Part shown: piece after piece, positions 1-6,301 of the stretch | Numbering within the stretch: the stretch's first letter is position 1 | Layout: each line of letters begins with the position of its first letter | Assembly: GCA_900765105.1 (NCBI GenBank) | Contig: CAAFQM010000336.1 | Span: 1 to 13,898 of the forward strand | Length of the DNA stretch: 13,898 nt | Origin: an uncultured Faecalibacterium sp. | GTDB lineage: Bacteria; Bacillota; Clostridia; Oscillospirales; Ruminococcaceae | Direction: 5' to 3' | Made by a program: the position numbers and the translations under genes | Notes under the pieces: generated by a model | The model's input: the letters and a program-made list of their open reading frames with translations, nothing else | Told to the model about the DNA's origin: nothing | The model's database searches: none

Positions 1-40
1 CCCCCCCCCCAACCCCGCCCCCTCCCCCTTGGCGCCCCCC
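1..40. other. Low-complexity poly-C contig end, probable sequencing artefact
   Basis: About 31 of the first 40 bases are C, starting with a run of ten. Read on the minus strand this is a poly-G tail that interrupts the flavodoxin-like gene exactly where its family normally carries a CxxCGAC-type cysteine motif. The coding frame stays open but becomes almost pure glycine. Known: poly-G read tails arise in two-colour short-read chemistry when signal is lost. Inferred: this is an assembly edge built on such tails, not real low-complexity DNA. Confidence 0.75.
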
Positions 41-193
41 GCCGCAACCGATGCAGCCGCCCACGGGCTGACCGCCGACATGCAAAATCTCGGTGTCGAT
101 GCCGCCGGCGTTCAGCTCCTTGGCGATGAGGGACAGGGCGGTATAGGTGCAGCCCTTTTCGTGGGGGCTGCCGTTGATGAGCAGAACTTTCAT
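2..193 (-). CDS. Flavodoxin-like / NADPH-dependent FMN reductase family protein, partial
   Basis: Only the first 64 codons are present; the gene runs off the left edge. The start is ATG at 193-191 on the minus strand, preceded by a good ribosome-binding site (AAAGGAGA, about 8 bases upstream). The product begins MKVLLINGSPHEKGCTYTAL, the classic N-terminal beta strand and phosphate-binding loop (NGSPxxxGxT) of flavodoxin-fold FMN reductases. It continues to a GCIGCG segment that matches the cysteine-containing loop of the iron-sulfur-flavoprotein/NADPH-FMN reductase group. Family members bind FMN in the cytoplasm and transfer electrons from NAD(P)H to quinones, azo compounds or iron; the substrate here cannot be told. 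From about residue 51 onward the translation is mainly glycine and should not be trusted because of the poly-C edge. It is divergent from rsmD and has its own promoter. Confidence 0.82.
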   Translation of the reverse strand, partial: MKVLLINGSPHEKGCTYTALSLIAKELNAGGIDTEILHVGGQPVGGCIGCGGGRQGGGGGVGGG

Positions 194-251
194 ACAAATA
201 CTCTCCTTTACAGTCTGGAATGCGCCGCAAAAGCCCGGCGCTGCTGCGGAT

Positions 252-280
252 ATTGTAACACAAAGCGGCATCCGGCGCAA
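252..280 (-). promoter_or_regulatory. Sigma-70-type promoter for the flavodoxin-like gene
   Basis: On the minus strand a TTGCGC -35 element (275-280) and a TACAAT -10 element (252-257) are separated by exactly 17 bases. Transcription would start near 245 and give a leader of about 50 bases before the start codon at 193. The -10 is one mismatch from consensus; the -35 matches only partly. Confidence 0.6.
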
Positions 281-301
281 CGCGGAAGGACATGGCGGCT
301 C

Positions 302-330
302 TTGACAAAAATATGCTGCCGGGCGATAAT
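302..330 (+). promoter_or_regulatory. Sigma-70-type promoter for rsmD operon
   Basis: A perfect TTGACA -35 (302-307) and a GATAAT -10 (325-330) have 17-base spacing. The predicted start is near 337, about 50 bases before the rsmD start codon. It sits back to back with the minus-strand promoter at 252-280, so the two transcription units diverge from a shared region of about 190 bases. Confidence 0.78.
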
Positions 331-352
331 AAAGAATACAGAAAAACAGAAA

Positions 353-370
353 CGGCCGGGCACCCGGCCG
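353..370 (+). promoter_or_regulatory. GC-only hairpin abutting the rsmD ribosome-binding site
   Basis: CGGCCGGG (353-360) and CCCGGCCG (363-370) are perfect inverted repeats. Folded as RNA this would give a 7-bp all-GC stem with a GCAC loop. It lies within the predicted leader and ends three bases before the GAGGAGG ribosome-binding site (374-380). There is no T-tract, so it is not an intrinsic terminator. A role in leader stability or translation control is inference. Confidence 0.5.
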
Positions 371-387
371 GCAGAGGAGGAACTACT

Positions 388-954
388 ATGCGCGTGATCG
401 CAGGAGACGCCCGGGGCAGGCGGCTGGAAGCCTTGCCCGGTACGGATGTGACCCGGCCCACCCTTTCGCAGGTGAAGGAGGCCATGTTCAGCATCGTGCA
501 GTTCGATCTGCCCGGTGCGCGGGTGCTGGACCTGTACGCCGGCAGCGGCCAGCTTGGTATCGAAGCGCTGAGCCGCGGCGCTGCGCGCTGCGTGTTCCTG
601 GATGAGAACCGCGAGGCGGTGAACATCGTCATGCGCAACTGCAAGGCCTGCGGCGTGTTCGACCGCAGCCGGGTGAACATCGGCGAGGCGGCGCGGTATC
701 TTTCGGCCTGCCGCGAGCAGTTCGACATCGTACTGCTGGACCCGCCCTTCCGCGGTGGTACGCTGGAAAAGATCCTCCCGGCGGTGGACAAATGCACCGC
801 GCCGGGCGGCATCGTGCTGTGCGAGAGCGAGACGGGCATCGTGCTGCCGGCGCAGGCCGGAGAGCTGACGCTGCAGAAGCAATACAAGTACGGCAAGGTG
901 CTGTTGTGGAAGTACACGAAGCCCATGCAGTCCGAACAGCCCGCGGAGGAATGA
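388..954 (+). CDS. rsmD: 16S rRNA (guanine(966)-N(2))-methyltransferase RsmD
   Basis: A 188-residue SAM-dependent methyltransferase that methylates N2 of G966 (E. coli numbering) in 16S rRNA during 30S assembly. Visible family marks are the MRVIAGDARGRRL start, the TRPTLSQVKEAMFSI segment (about residues 22-36, typical of RsmD), the SAM-binding DLYAGSG motif (48-54) and the catalytic DPPF motif (118-121) preceded by FDIVLL. Length matches the usual 180-190. The frame is open 32 codons further upstream, but the ATG at 388 is chosen because it has a strong AGAGGAGG site 7 bases away and gives the conserved N terminus; the upstream ATG at 292 would precede the predicted transcription start. It is first gene of a two-gene operon with the coiled-coil protein, whose start is 15 bases after this stop. 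In many Firmicutes coaD follows rsmD; it is absent here. Confidence 0.95.
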   Translation: MRVIAGDARGRRLEALPGTDVTRPTLSQVKEAMFSIVQFDLPGARVLDLYAGSGQLGIEALSRGAARCVFLDENREAVNIVMRNCKACGVFDRSRVNIGEAARYLSACREQFDIVLLDPPFRGGTLEKILPAVDKCTAPGGIVLCESETGIVLPAQAGELTLQKQYKYGKVLLWKYTKPMQSEQPAEE

Positions 955-969
955 GCAGGAGGAAGCACT

Positions 970-1431
970 ATGAACGTGAAGGAACTTTTGGATACCATTG
1001 AGGATGCTGTGGAGGAAGGTGCAAACGTGCCTCTTTCCGGCGGCAAGAAGATCGTGGATGCTGAGCAGATCCGCAACCTGCTGGATGAGGTGCGCGAAAA
1101 CCTGCCCGGCGAGCTGCGTCAGGCCCAGCAGATCGTGAACGACCGCGCCCAGATCGTGGATTCGGCCAACGCACAGGCGCAGGCCATCGTGAAAAAGGCT
1201 GAAGAGCGTGCCCGCATCCTTGTGAGCGAGGCCGAGATCGTCAAGGCAGCGCAGCAGCGTGCCGGTGAGATCACCGGCGCAGCACAGGCCGAGGCACGCA
1301 CCCTGCGCCAGACGGTGACCGATTACTGCGACAATATGCTCAAAAACACCGAGGAAACCATGGTGGAAAACGCCGCTCAGGTGAAGAAGGTGCGGGCAAA
1401 TCTGCGCCAGAATGCCAAGAATAACGGCTGA
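970..1431 (+). CDS. Coiled-coil protein of unknown function (often labelled ATPase or V-ATPase subunit H-like)
   Basis: The product is 153 residues. The first 50 residues are acidic and predicted mainly helical, with a VPLSGGKKIVDAEQI loop and an LLDEVRENLPGELRQA segment. From about residue 50 to 145 it is a continuous, alanine-, glutamate-, glutamine- and arginine-rich helix, typical of a long coiled coil. There is no signal peptide, no membrane segment and no Walker motif, so the database name ATPase that such proteins often carry is not supported by the sequence. Proteins of this type occur next to rsmD/coaD in Clostridia; the overall look recalls DivIVA-like or ATP-synthase-stalk-like coiled coils, but no function is known to me. 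The ribosome-binding site CAGGAGGA (957-964 region) lies about 6 bases before the ATG. It is last gene of the rsmD operon and is followed by the terminator at 1476-1518. Confidence 0.85.
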   Translation: MNVKELLDTIEDAVEEGANVPLSGGKKIVDAEQIRNLLDEVRENLPGELRQAQQIVNDRAQIVDSANAQAQAIVKKAEERARILVSEAEIVKAAQQRAGEITGAAQAEARTLRQTVTDYCDNMLKNTEETMVENAAQVKKVRANLRQNAKNNG

Positions 1432-1475
1432 GGAACGTACTTTTCACACACAAATTACACATCCCGGGAAAACAC

Positions 1476-1518
1476 AAGTCCCTGCAGGTAAAAACGACGG
1501 CCTGCAGGGACTTTTTTT
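1476..1518 (+). terminator. Strong intrinsic terminator after the rsmD operon
   Basis: A perfect 13-bp stem (AAGTCCCTGCAGG at 1476-1488 with its complement at 1501-1513), a 12-base loop and a T-tract at 1512-1518. It separates the rsmD operon from the dcw cluster promoter 36 bases further on. Confidence 0.93.
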
Positions 1519-1553
1519 GTTGAATTTTGCCACAAGAACAGGCAGAGAAATAC

Positions 1554-1582
1554 TTGAAATCAGGGAATTGATTTGCTACAAT
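1554..1582 (+). promoter_or_regulatory. dcw cluster promoter upstream of mraZ
   Basis: TTGAAA (-35, 1554-1559) and TACAAT (-10, 1577-1582) are 17 bases apart, each one mismatch from consensus. The predicted start is near 1589, giving a leader of about 70 bases before mraZ. It is immediately followed by the MraZ-box repeats. Confidence 0.82.
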
Positions 1583-1593
1583 AAAAGTGTATC

Positions 1594-1620
1594 AGTGGGT
1601 CAAAGTGGGTAAAAGTAGGC
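1594..1620 (+). promoter_or_regulatory. MraZ operator: three direct repeats at 10-bp pitch
   Basis: AGTGGGT at 1594, AGTGGGT at 1604 and a degenerate AGTAGGC at 1614 recur with exact 10-base periodicity, separated by 3-base A-rich spacers. A further AGTG at 1586 is off-phase (8 bases upstream). Known: MraZ binds arrays of short direct repeats (TGGGN in E. coli, GTG-core repeats elsewhere) with 10-bp spacing upstream of mraZ and autoregulates the dcw operon. Here the array sits just downstream of the -10, over and after the predicted start site, a position that suits repression. Confidence 0.82.
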
Positions 1621-1658
1621 CCGGCACCCTGAAAACCCTGCGGAAAGGGGGCGTGCAG

Positions 1659-2078
1659 ATGTTTTTTGGCAGATATGATTACACCATGGATGCCAAGGGG
1701 CGTCTGAACTTCCCCGCAAAATTCCGCGACGCCATGGGCGAGAACTTCGTGGTGATGGAATGGGTGGACAGCTGCCTGTTCGTGCTGCCGATGAGCGAAG
1801 TGGAAAAGCTGGCGGATAAGCTGGAAAACGACGAGCTGATGGACAGCTGGGCCGTGACCGGCGACCTGTTCAGCACCGCCTGCGAGGTGACGCCGGACAA
1901 GCAGGGACGCATCCTGCTGCCTGCAGAACTGCGGGAATACGCAGGACTTGCCAAAGATGTGACCATCATCGGCAACCGCAACCACGCAGAGATCTGGGCA
2001 ACAGATCTCTGGAATGCCCGCCGTGCGGCCATTACCAACGAGCAGCGTGCCGAACGGCTGCGCGGGCTGCACCTGTGA
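1659..2078 (+). CDS. mraZ: Transcriptional regulator MraZ
   Basis: The product is 139 residues, close to the usual 140-150. MraZ forms a ring-shaped oligomer, binds direct repeats upstream of its own gene and controls the division/cell-wall cluster. It has two tandem SpoVT-AbrB-like domains, each with the signature DxxxR turn: DAKGR (11-15) in the first and DKQGR (80-84) in the second, each followed by the typical hydrophobic-P-A-x-(L/F)R sequence. The frame extends upstream, but the ATG at 1659 is selected because it gives the conserved MFFGRYDYTMDAKGR start and has an AAAGGGGG site about 8 bases upstream; the upstream extension would cross the operator repeats. First gene of the dcw cluster, 40 bases before rsmH. 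Autoregulation through the repeats at 1594-1620 is likely. Confidence 0.96.
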   Translation: MFFGRYDYTMDAKGRLNFPAKFRDAMGENFVVMEWVDSCLFVLPMSEVEKLADKLENDELMDSWAVTGDLFSTACEVTPDKQGRILLPAELREYAGLAKDVTIIGNRNHAEIWATDLWNARRAAITNEQRAERLRGLHL

Positions 2079-2118
2079 TACAAACGATTTGAGAAATTCA
2101 GGAAAGGAGGCCGTGCCA

Positions 2119-3084
2119 ATGGACCTTGAACAGCAGGAAGCTTTTGACCCGGCTTCGTTTGAACATATCCCCGTTCTGCTGAACGAATGTCTGGAAGGGC
2201 TGGCCATCGACCCGGCAGGCACCTATCTGGACGGCACCGCAGGCGGCGCGGGACATTCCCGCCAGATCGCGCTGCGGCTGGATGCAGAAAAAGGCGGCAG
2301 ACTGATCTCGCTGGATCAGGACCCGGACGCTGTGCAGACCGCCCGCGCCCGTCTGGCCGGGCTGCCCGCCACGGTGGTGCAGATCAACTTCCGCTACGCC
2401 GGCCAGGCTCTGGAACAGCTGGGCATCGAAAAGATCAACGGTGCACTGCTGGATCTTGGCGTTTCCAGCCATCAGCTGGATGATGCAGCCCGGGGCTTCT
2501 CCTACCGTGCGGATGCGCCGCTGGACATGCGGATGAGCCAGCAGGGGGAAACGGCAGCAGACCTTGTGAACACCGAAAGCCGCGAGGAGCTGGCCCGCAT
2601 CCTGCGGGACTACGGCGAGGAACCTTTCGCGTGGCAGATCGCAGGCAAGATCGTGGAGGCAAGAGAAACAGCGCCCATCGAAACGACCCTGCAGCTGGCG
2701 GATATCGTGGCCAGCGCCATGCCCCCGGCGGAACGCCGCAAAAATAAGAACCCGTCCCGCCGCACCTTTCAGGCACTGCGCATTGCGGTCAACCATGAGC
2801 TGGACGCACTGGAGGAAGGGCTGGACACCATCTTCGACCATCTTGCGCCGGGCGGCCGCCTGTGTGTGATCACATTCCATTCGCTGGAAGATCGTCTGGT
2901 CAAGAACAAGTTCCGCCGCTGGGCCACGGCCTGCACCTGCCCGCCGGAGTTCCCGGTGTGCGTGTGCGGCGGCAAGGCAAAGGCAAAACTGATCACCCGC
3001 AAGCCGATCGAAGCAAATCATCAGGAGCTGGAAGAAAACCGGCGCAGCCGGTCGGCACACCTGAGAGTTCTGGAAAAAATCTGA
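2119..3084 (+). CDS. rsmH: 16S rRNA (cytosine(1402)-N(4))-methyltransferase RsmH
   Basis: A 321-residue SAM-dependent enzyme (MraW) that N4-methylates C1402 of 16S rRNA in the decoding centre. Visible signatures are HIPVLLNECLE near residue 16, the SAM-binding DGTAGGAGHS (38-47), the family hallmark DLGVSSHQLDDAARGFSYR (112-130) followed by DMRM, the NKNPSRRTFQALRIAVNHEL block, the FHSLEDRLVK block, and the C-terminal ITRKPI...N.RSRSAHLRVLEK ending. The CTCPPEFPVCVCG cysteine cluster near the C terminus is common in this family. The start at 2119 has an excellent GGAAAGGAGG site 8 bases upstream; an open extension back to 2014 would overlap mraZ. Second gene of the dcw cluster. Confidence 0.97.
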   Translation: MDLEQQEAFDPASFEHIPVLLNECLEGLAIDPAGTYLDGTAGGAGHSRQIALRLDAEKGGRLISLDQDPDAVQTARARLAGLPATVVQINFRYAGQALEQLGIEKINGALLDLGVSSHQLDDAARGFSYRADAPLDMRMSQQGETAADLVNTESREELARILRDYGEEPFAWQIAGKIVEARETAPIETTLQLADIVASAMPPAERRKNKNPSRRTFQALRIAVNHELDALEEGLDTIFDHLAPGGRLCVITFHSLEDRLVKNKFRRWATACTCPPEFPVCVCGGKAKAKLITRKPIEANHQELEENRRSRSAHLRVLEKI

Positions 3085-3128
3085 AACGCTGACCAGCGGG
3101 TCGGCACTGTGTGAGGAGGAGAGCAGCC

Positions 3129-3611
3129 ATGGGTCAGGCAGCATACGATTATAACTCGGCGGTACGCCGCAGAAAAGCACCGCAGCCCCAGCGCAAGGCA
3201 AACCTGCGTGTGGAAAAAGGCGGCAAGGAACGCCTTTCGCCACGTCAGGCAGCGGCCCGCCATATGATGCATCTGGTGGCGGTGGCGCTGCTGGTGGGGT
3301 TTGCCATCAGTCTGCTGTGGAGCGAGTCCAGACTGGTGGAGCTGAACGATCAGATCCAGGACGCAAAGGCTCAGCTCGTCAGCGAGCAGAGCCAGTATAC
3401 ATACTATAACAGCACCCTCAACAGTAAGACCAACATCACCAGCGTGGAAGAAGCGGCCGGGCGTCTGGGCCTGATGAAGATCGACCAGAGCCAGATCACC
3501 TATATCCGTCTGGGCGAGAGCGACTCGCTGGAGCGCACCCAGTCCGCTGTGCGGCAGTGGACCGACTTTATCTACAATGGTGCGGTAAACATCCTCGGCA
3601 CCATCAAATAA
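3129..3611 (+). CDS. ftsL: FtsL-like cell division protein
   Basis: A 160-residue bitopic membrane protein. Residues 1-45 are cytoplasmic and basic (RRRK, KANLRVEKGGKER), about 46-64 form one transmembrane helix, and about 66-90 (ESRLVELNDQIQDAKAQLVSEQ) form a short coiled coil outside the membrane. This is the FtsL/DivIC architecture. FtsL sequences are poorly conserved, so the call rests mainly on topology and on the position between rsmH and the class B PBP gene, the canonical place for ftsL. It would recruit and activate the FtsW-PBP pair with DivIB and DivIC. The tail from about residue 115 to 160 (YIRLGESDSLERTQSAVRQW) is longer than in minimal FtsL. The ATG at 3129 is preferred over a GTG at 3111, because AGGAGGA (3114-3120) lies 8 bases before 3129 and would be inside the longer form. 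Confidence 0.8.
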   Translation: MGQAAYDYNSAVRRRKAPQPQRKANLRVEKGGKERLSPRQAAARHMMHLVAVALLVGFAISLLWSESRLVELNDQIQDAKAQLVSEQSQYTYYNSTLNSKTNITSVEEAAGRLGLMKIDQSQITYIRLGESDSLERTQSAVRQWTDFIYNGAVNILGTIK

Positions 3612-3625
3612 ACCATCAAAACGGG

Positions 3626-3651
3626 AAAGCGTGCGGCAGCGCACGCTTTTT
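3626..3651 (+). terminator. Intrinsic terminator between ftsL and the PBP gene
   Basis: A perfect 10-bp stem (AAAGCGTGCG at 3626-3635 with its complement at 3640-3649), a 4-base GCAG loop and a run of five T (3647-3651), with a second T-run at 3655-3659. It starts 14 bases after the ftsL stop and lies inside the dcw cluster, so it should reduce or stop transcription from the mraZ promoter into the PBP gene. Confidence 0.8.
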
Positions 3652-3705
3652 CGGTTTTTAGCCTTCGGGCAGCAAATCTGATTCAGGATAAAAGCGGCGG
3701 GCTGC

Positions 3706-3722
3706 CAGGCAAGCGCTGCCTG
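3706..3722 (+). other. Small hairpin just upstream of the PBP ribosome-binding site
   Basis: CAGGCA (3706-3711) and TGCCTG (3717-3722) are inverted repeats around a 5-base AGCGC loop. The stem ends three bases before the CAGGAG ribosome-binding site (3726-3731). There is no T-tract. It may affect translation initiation, but it is short and could be chance in GC-rich DNA. Confidence 0.3.
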
Positions 3723-3737
3723 CCGCAGGAGAACAAC

Positions 3738-6227
3738 ATGCAAGAACCTTCCTCCAAGAAACCAAACAGCCGCGGCTACCGTGTGCGGCCGGCATCCTCC
3801 AAAGACCGGCTGAACTCTAAAGTGCGCGGTATCTGCAGCCTGCTGGCTGTGGCGGCGGTGCTGTTTGCCGCCGGGGGCGTGATCCACAGCCTATACCGTA
3901 TCCAGATCGTGGATGGCGAGACCTACCGGCAGGAGGCCGCCGAGCAGCAGCTGAAGGACATTACCATCAAGGCCGTCCGCGGCGAGATCTATGATACCTC
4001 CGGCATTACGCTGGCTTCCACCAACCGGGTATGGGATATCTGGGCCGACCCCAAGTACAGCACGGCTCTGTATACGCAGACCGGAACGGAAAAAGAAAAA
4101 AATATCGTCCGCACGCCGGACCCGGCCATCTGCGCCGAGGTGAGCCGGGAGCTGACACTGCGGCTGCTTTCCGGCGACGGCGAAAATCTGGACGCGGTGG
4201 ATACCTCTTCGGAAGCATACCAACAGCAGTACCAGACAGTGTACGACGCGCTTTCCAAGGTGGATTCTTCCTATGCGGTGCTGGCGTCCAAAGTGAACAA
4301 TGCCGTGAAGCTGTCGGTGGAAAAATACGTTTCGGAGTTCAACAAGGCGCATAAAAACCCGGATGACGGCTCCCGCAAGGGCCGCATCTCGGTGTCGGCA
4401 AGCACAAACTTTGACCGGAGCTACCCCTACGGCGCCTTTGCCGCGGCAGTGCTGGGCTTTACGGACGGCGAGGGCGTTGGCACCTACGGACTGGAAAAAT
4501 CCTATCAGTCCACCCTTGCCGGTGTGGACGGCCGCACCATCACCCTGAAAAATGCAGTGGGCAATGCCATCGCAGACCAGAACGCCACCACCTTTGCTGC
4601 AAAGGACGGCTCCAATCTGGTGCTCTCGCTGGACGTGAATGTGCAGGAGATCGTGGAGCGGTACCTGAACGAGGCCATCGCGGCCAACACGGTGGAAAAC
4701 CGCGGCTGCGCCATTGTGATGAACGTCAAGACCGGCGCGATTCTGGCCATGGCGTCCAAGCCGGACTTCGACCCCAATAACCCGCTGGATTACAGTGCGA
4801 ACCTGACCTACCTCAGCGAACAGGTACAGGCCGAGCCGGAACTGTATACGATCTATCAGAAGGACGAAAACGGCAAGGAGATCCGGGACGAGCACGGCAA
4901 TAAAATTCCGGAAGAGGACCCGGACTATACCGGCACCTACCGTGATATCCAGTGGAAGAACAAGGCCATCACCGAGCTGTACTACCCCGGCAGTGTGTTC
5001 AAGATGATCACATCGGCCATGGGTCTGGACTCGGGCTTGGCCACGGTCAACACCACCTTTACCTGCAGCGGCGCTTACGGCGTGGCAAAGGAGACCTACC
5101 ACTGTGCAGGCCACAAGGCGCACGGCACCCTGAACATGGCCGATGCCCTGCGCCAGAGCTGCAATATCTATTACATCCAGCTGGGTCAGCGCATCGGATC
5201 GCAGAAATTCTACGATTACTTCAATGCGTTCGGCTTTACCGCCCGCACCGGCGTGGACCTGCCCAGCGAGACCAGCTTCATGCAGTACTACAAGGCCGAC
5301 CAGCTGGGCGAAGTGCAGCTGGCATCTTCGGCATTCGGTCAGGCAATGGCCATCACCCCGCTGCAGATATGCACGGCTGTGGCCGCAGCCGTCAACGGCG
5401 GCTATCTGGTCACGCCTCATGTGGTGGATAAGATCACCGATTCCAACGGCAACGTTGTGCAGGAGATCGGCACCAATGTGCGCCGTCAGGTCATCAGCGA
5501 AAGCGCCAGCGATGTCATCCGCCAGATCATGGAGTATGAGGTCGGCAACGGCACCGGCGGCGGTAAGTATGCCTATGTTTCCGGCTACCGCATCGGCGGA
5601 AAGTCCGGTACCTCCGAACAGCTGAACATGCACCGCCGCGCCGACGGCGACTATAAGAAGGTAGCCTCCTTCGCGGCGGTCCTGCCCGCAGACGACCCCG
5701 AGATCATTGTTTACGTCATGCTGGATGACCCCAACAACGCCCGCACCGACTACTCGTCCCTGCTGGCAGCTCCCGTTGTGGGCAATATCATCAGCGAGGT
5801 GGCACCCTATCTGGGTATCGCCACCGACGGCGAGGACCGCAGCCAGACGACTGTTACCGTACCGAACCTTGTGGGCACCGAGTGGAGCAGTGCACAGGTT
5901 CAGCTGAACATCAAGGGCCTGAAGCACCAGCTGGCGGCCAGCGAGGCCGACCAGACCGCTGCAGCGGTGACCTACCAGTATCCACGCGCAGGCGCGAAAG
6001 TTGCTTACGGCACCACCGTCTATCTCTATACGGATACCTACGAGGGCAGCCAGACCGAGGTGCCGGATGTTGCCGGCAAGAGCGCGGACTTTGCCCGCCA
6101 GATGCTGGCGGCAGCCGGGCTGAACTGCGTGGTGGAGGGCAGCGCCGGAGGTACAGTGCAGGCCCAGAGCGAAGCCGCCGGTTCCAGCGTACAGCGCGGG
6201 ACCATCGTGACCATCACCTGCGGCTGA
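3738..6227 (+). CDS. Class B penicillin-binding protein with two PASTA domains (FtsI/PBP2B/SpoVD type)
   Basis: An 829-residue transpeptidase that cross-links septal peptidoglycan together with FtsW. Order: basic cytoplasmic tail (1-29), one membrane anchor (about 30-52), the N-terminal dimerisation/pedestal region with the class B RGEIYDTSG motif near residue 80, then the transpeptidase domain with the three active-site motifs SVFK (Ser419-Lys422), SCN (474-476) and KSGT (622-625). Two C-terminal PASTA domains follow (about 703-770 and 773-829), each opening with a VPN/VPD motif, as in Firmicute PBP2x/SpoVD. An acidic insert at about 362-396 precedes the catalytic serine and contains two similar units, DENGKEI and DEHGNKI. 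All catalytic residues are present. It has its own CAGGAG site; a terminator separates it from ftsL. SpoVD and FtsI cannot be told apart by sequence alone here, but the dcw position favours the vegetative division enzyme. Confidence 0.95.
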   Translation: MQEPSSKKPNSRGYRVRPASSKDRLNSKVRGICSLLAVAAVLFAAGGVIHSLYRIQIVDGETYRQEAAEQQLKDITIKAVRGEIYDTSGITLASTNRVWDIWADPKYSTALYTQTGTEKEKNIVRTPDPAICAEVSRELTLRLLSGDGENLDAVDTSSEAYQQQYQTVYDALSKVDSSYAVLASKVNNAVKLSVEKYVSEFNKAHKNPDDGSRKGRISVSASTNFDRSYPYGAFAAAVLGFTDGEGVGTYGLEKSYQSTLAGVDGRTITLKNAVGNAIADQNATTFAAKDGSNLVLSLDVNVQEIVERYLNEAIAANTVENRGCAIVMNVKTGAILAMASKPDFDPNNPLDYSANLTYLSEQVQAEPELYTIYQKDENGKEIRDEHGNKIPEEDPDYTGTYRDIQWKNKAITELYYPGSVFKMITSAMGLDSGLATVNTTFTCSGAYGVAKETYHCAGHKAHGTLNMADALRQSCNIYYIQLGQRIGSQKFYDYFNAFGFTARTGVDLPSETSFMQYYKADQLGEVQLASSAFGQAMAITPLQICTAVAAAVNGGYLVTPHVVDKITDSNGNVVQEIGTNVRRQVISESASDVIRQIMEYEVGNGTGGGKYAYVSGYRIGGKSGTSEQLNMHRRADGDYKKVASFAAVLPADDPEIIVYVMLDDPNNARTDYSSLLAAPVVGNIISEVAPYLGIATDGEDRSQTTVTVPNLVGTEWSSAQVQLNIKGLKHQLAASEADQTAAAVTYQYPRAGAKVAYGTTVYLYTDTYEGSQTEVPDVAGKSADFARQMLAAAGLNCVVEGSAGGTVQAQSEAAGSSVQRGTIVTITCG

Positions 6228-6240
6228 TCACAGAACCAGG

Positions 6241-6264
6241 CTTGTCCGGAACGATCCGGGCAAG
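6241..6264 (+). other. Stem-loop between the PBP gene and murF
   Basis: CTTGTCCGG (6241-6249) pairs with CCGGGCAAG (6256-6264) with one G-U pair and a 6-base loop. It follows the PBP stop by 14 bases. No T-tract follows, so it is unlikely to terminate transcription; it could protect or process the mRNA between the two genes. Confidence 0.4.
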
Positions 6265-6301
6265 AGGTGCAATCATAGAAATAAGAGAGGGGAAACGACC
6301 A

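Noticed and set aside
29..397. A plus-strand open frame across the flavodoxin-like gene and the divergent promoters
   Set aside because: It lies antisense to a gene with a convincing N-terminal flavodoxin motif and crosses both promoters and the rsmD start.
3111..3128. GTG start giving FtsL six extra residues
   Set aside because: It would place the AGGAGGA site inside the coding region; ATG 3129 has correct spacing. The same reasoning rejects GTG 11224 for divIB.
3664..3692. Possible promoter TTCGGG-17-GATAAA upstream of the PBP gene
   Set aside because: The -35 matches consensus at only a few positions; not strong enough to list as a feature, although a promoter would be expected after the terminator.
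3891..5927. A 678-codon open frame on the minus strand opposite the PBP gene
   Set aside because: It mirrors the codon structure of a well-supported plus-strand gene in GC-rich DNA, has no recognisable domain and no ribosome-binding site. Similar antisense frames lie opposite rsmH (2098-3243), murF (6038-7540), ftsW/murG (9137-10213, 10392-11246), divIB (11068-12681) and murE (12718-13812).
6241..6264. Stem-loop after the PBP gene as a terminator
   Set aside because: No T-run follows the stem and the murF ribosome-binding site comes soon after, so it is listed only as a stem-loop.
5882..6301. Extended murF start inside the PBP gene
   Set aside because: The extra 140 residues are out-of-frame PBP sequence with no Mur ligase similarity; MEKISASKLL at 6302 fits the family and has a proper ribosome-binding site.
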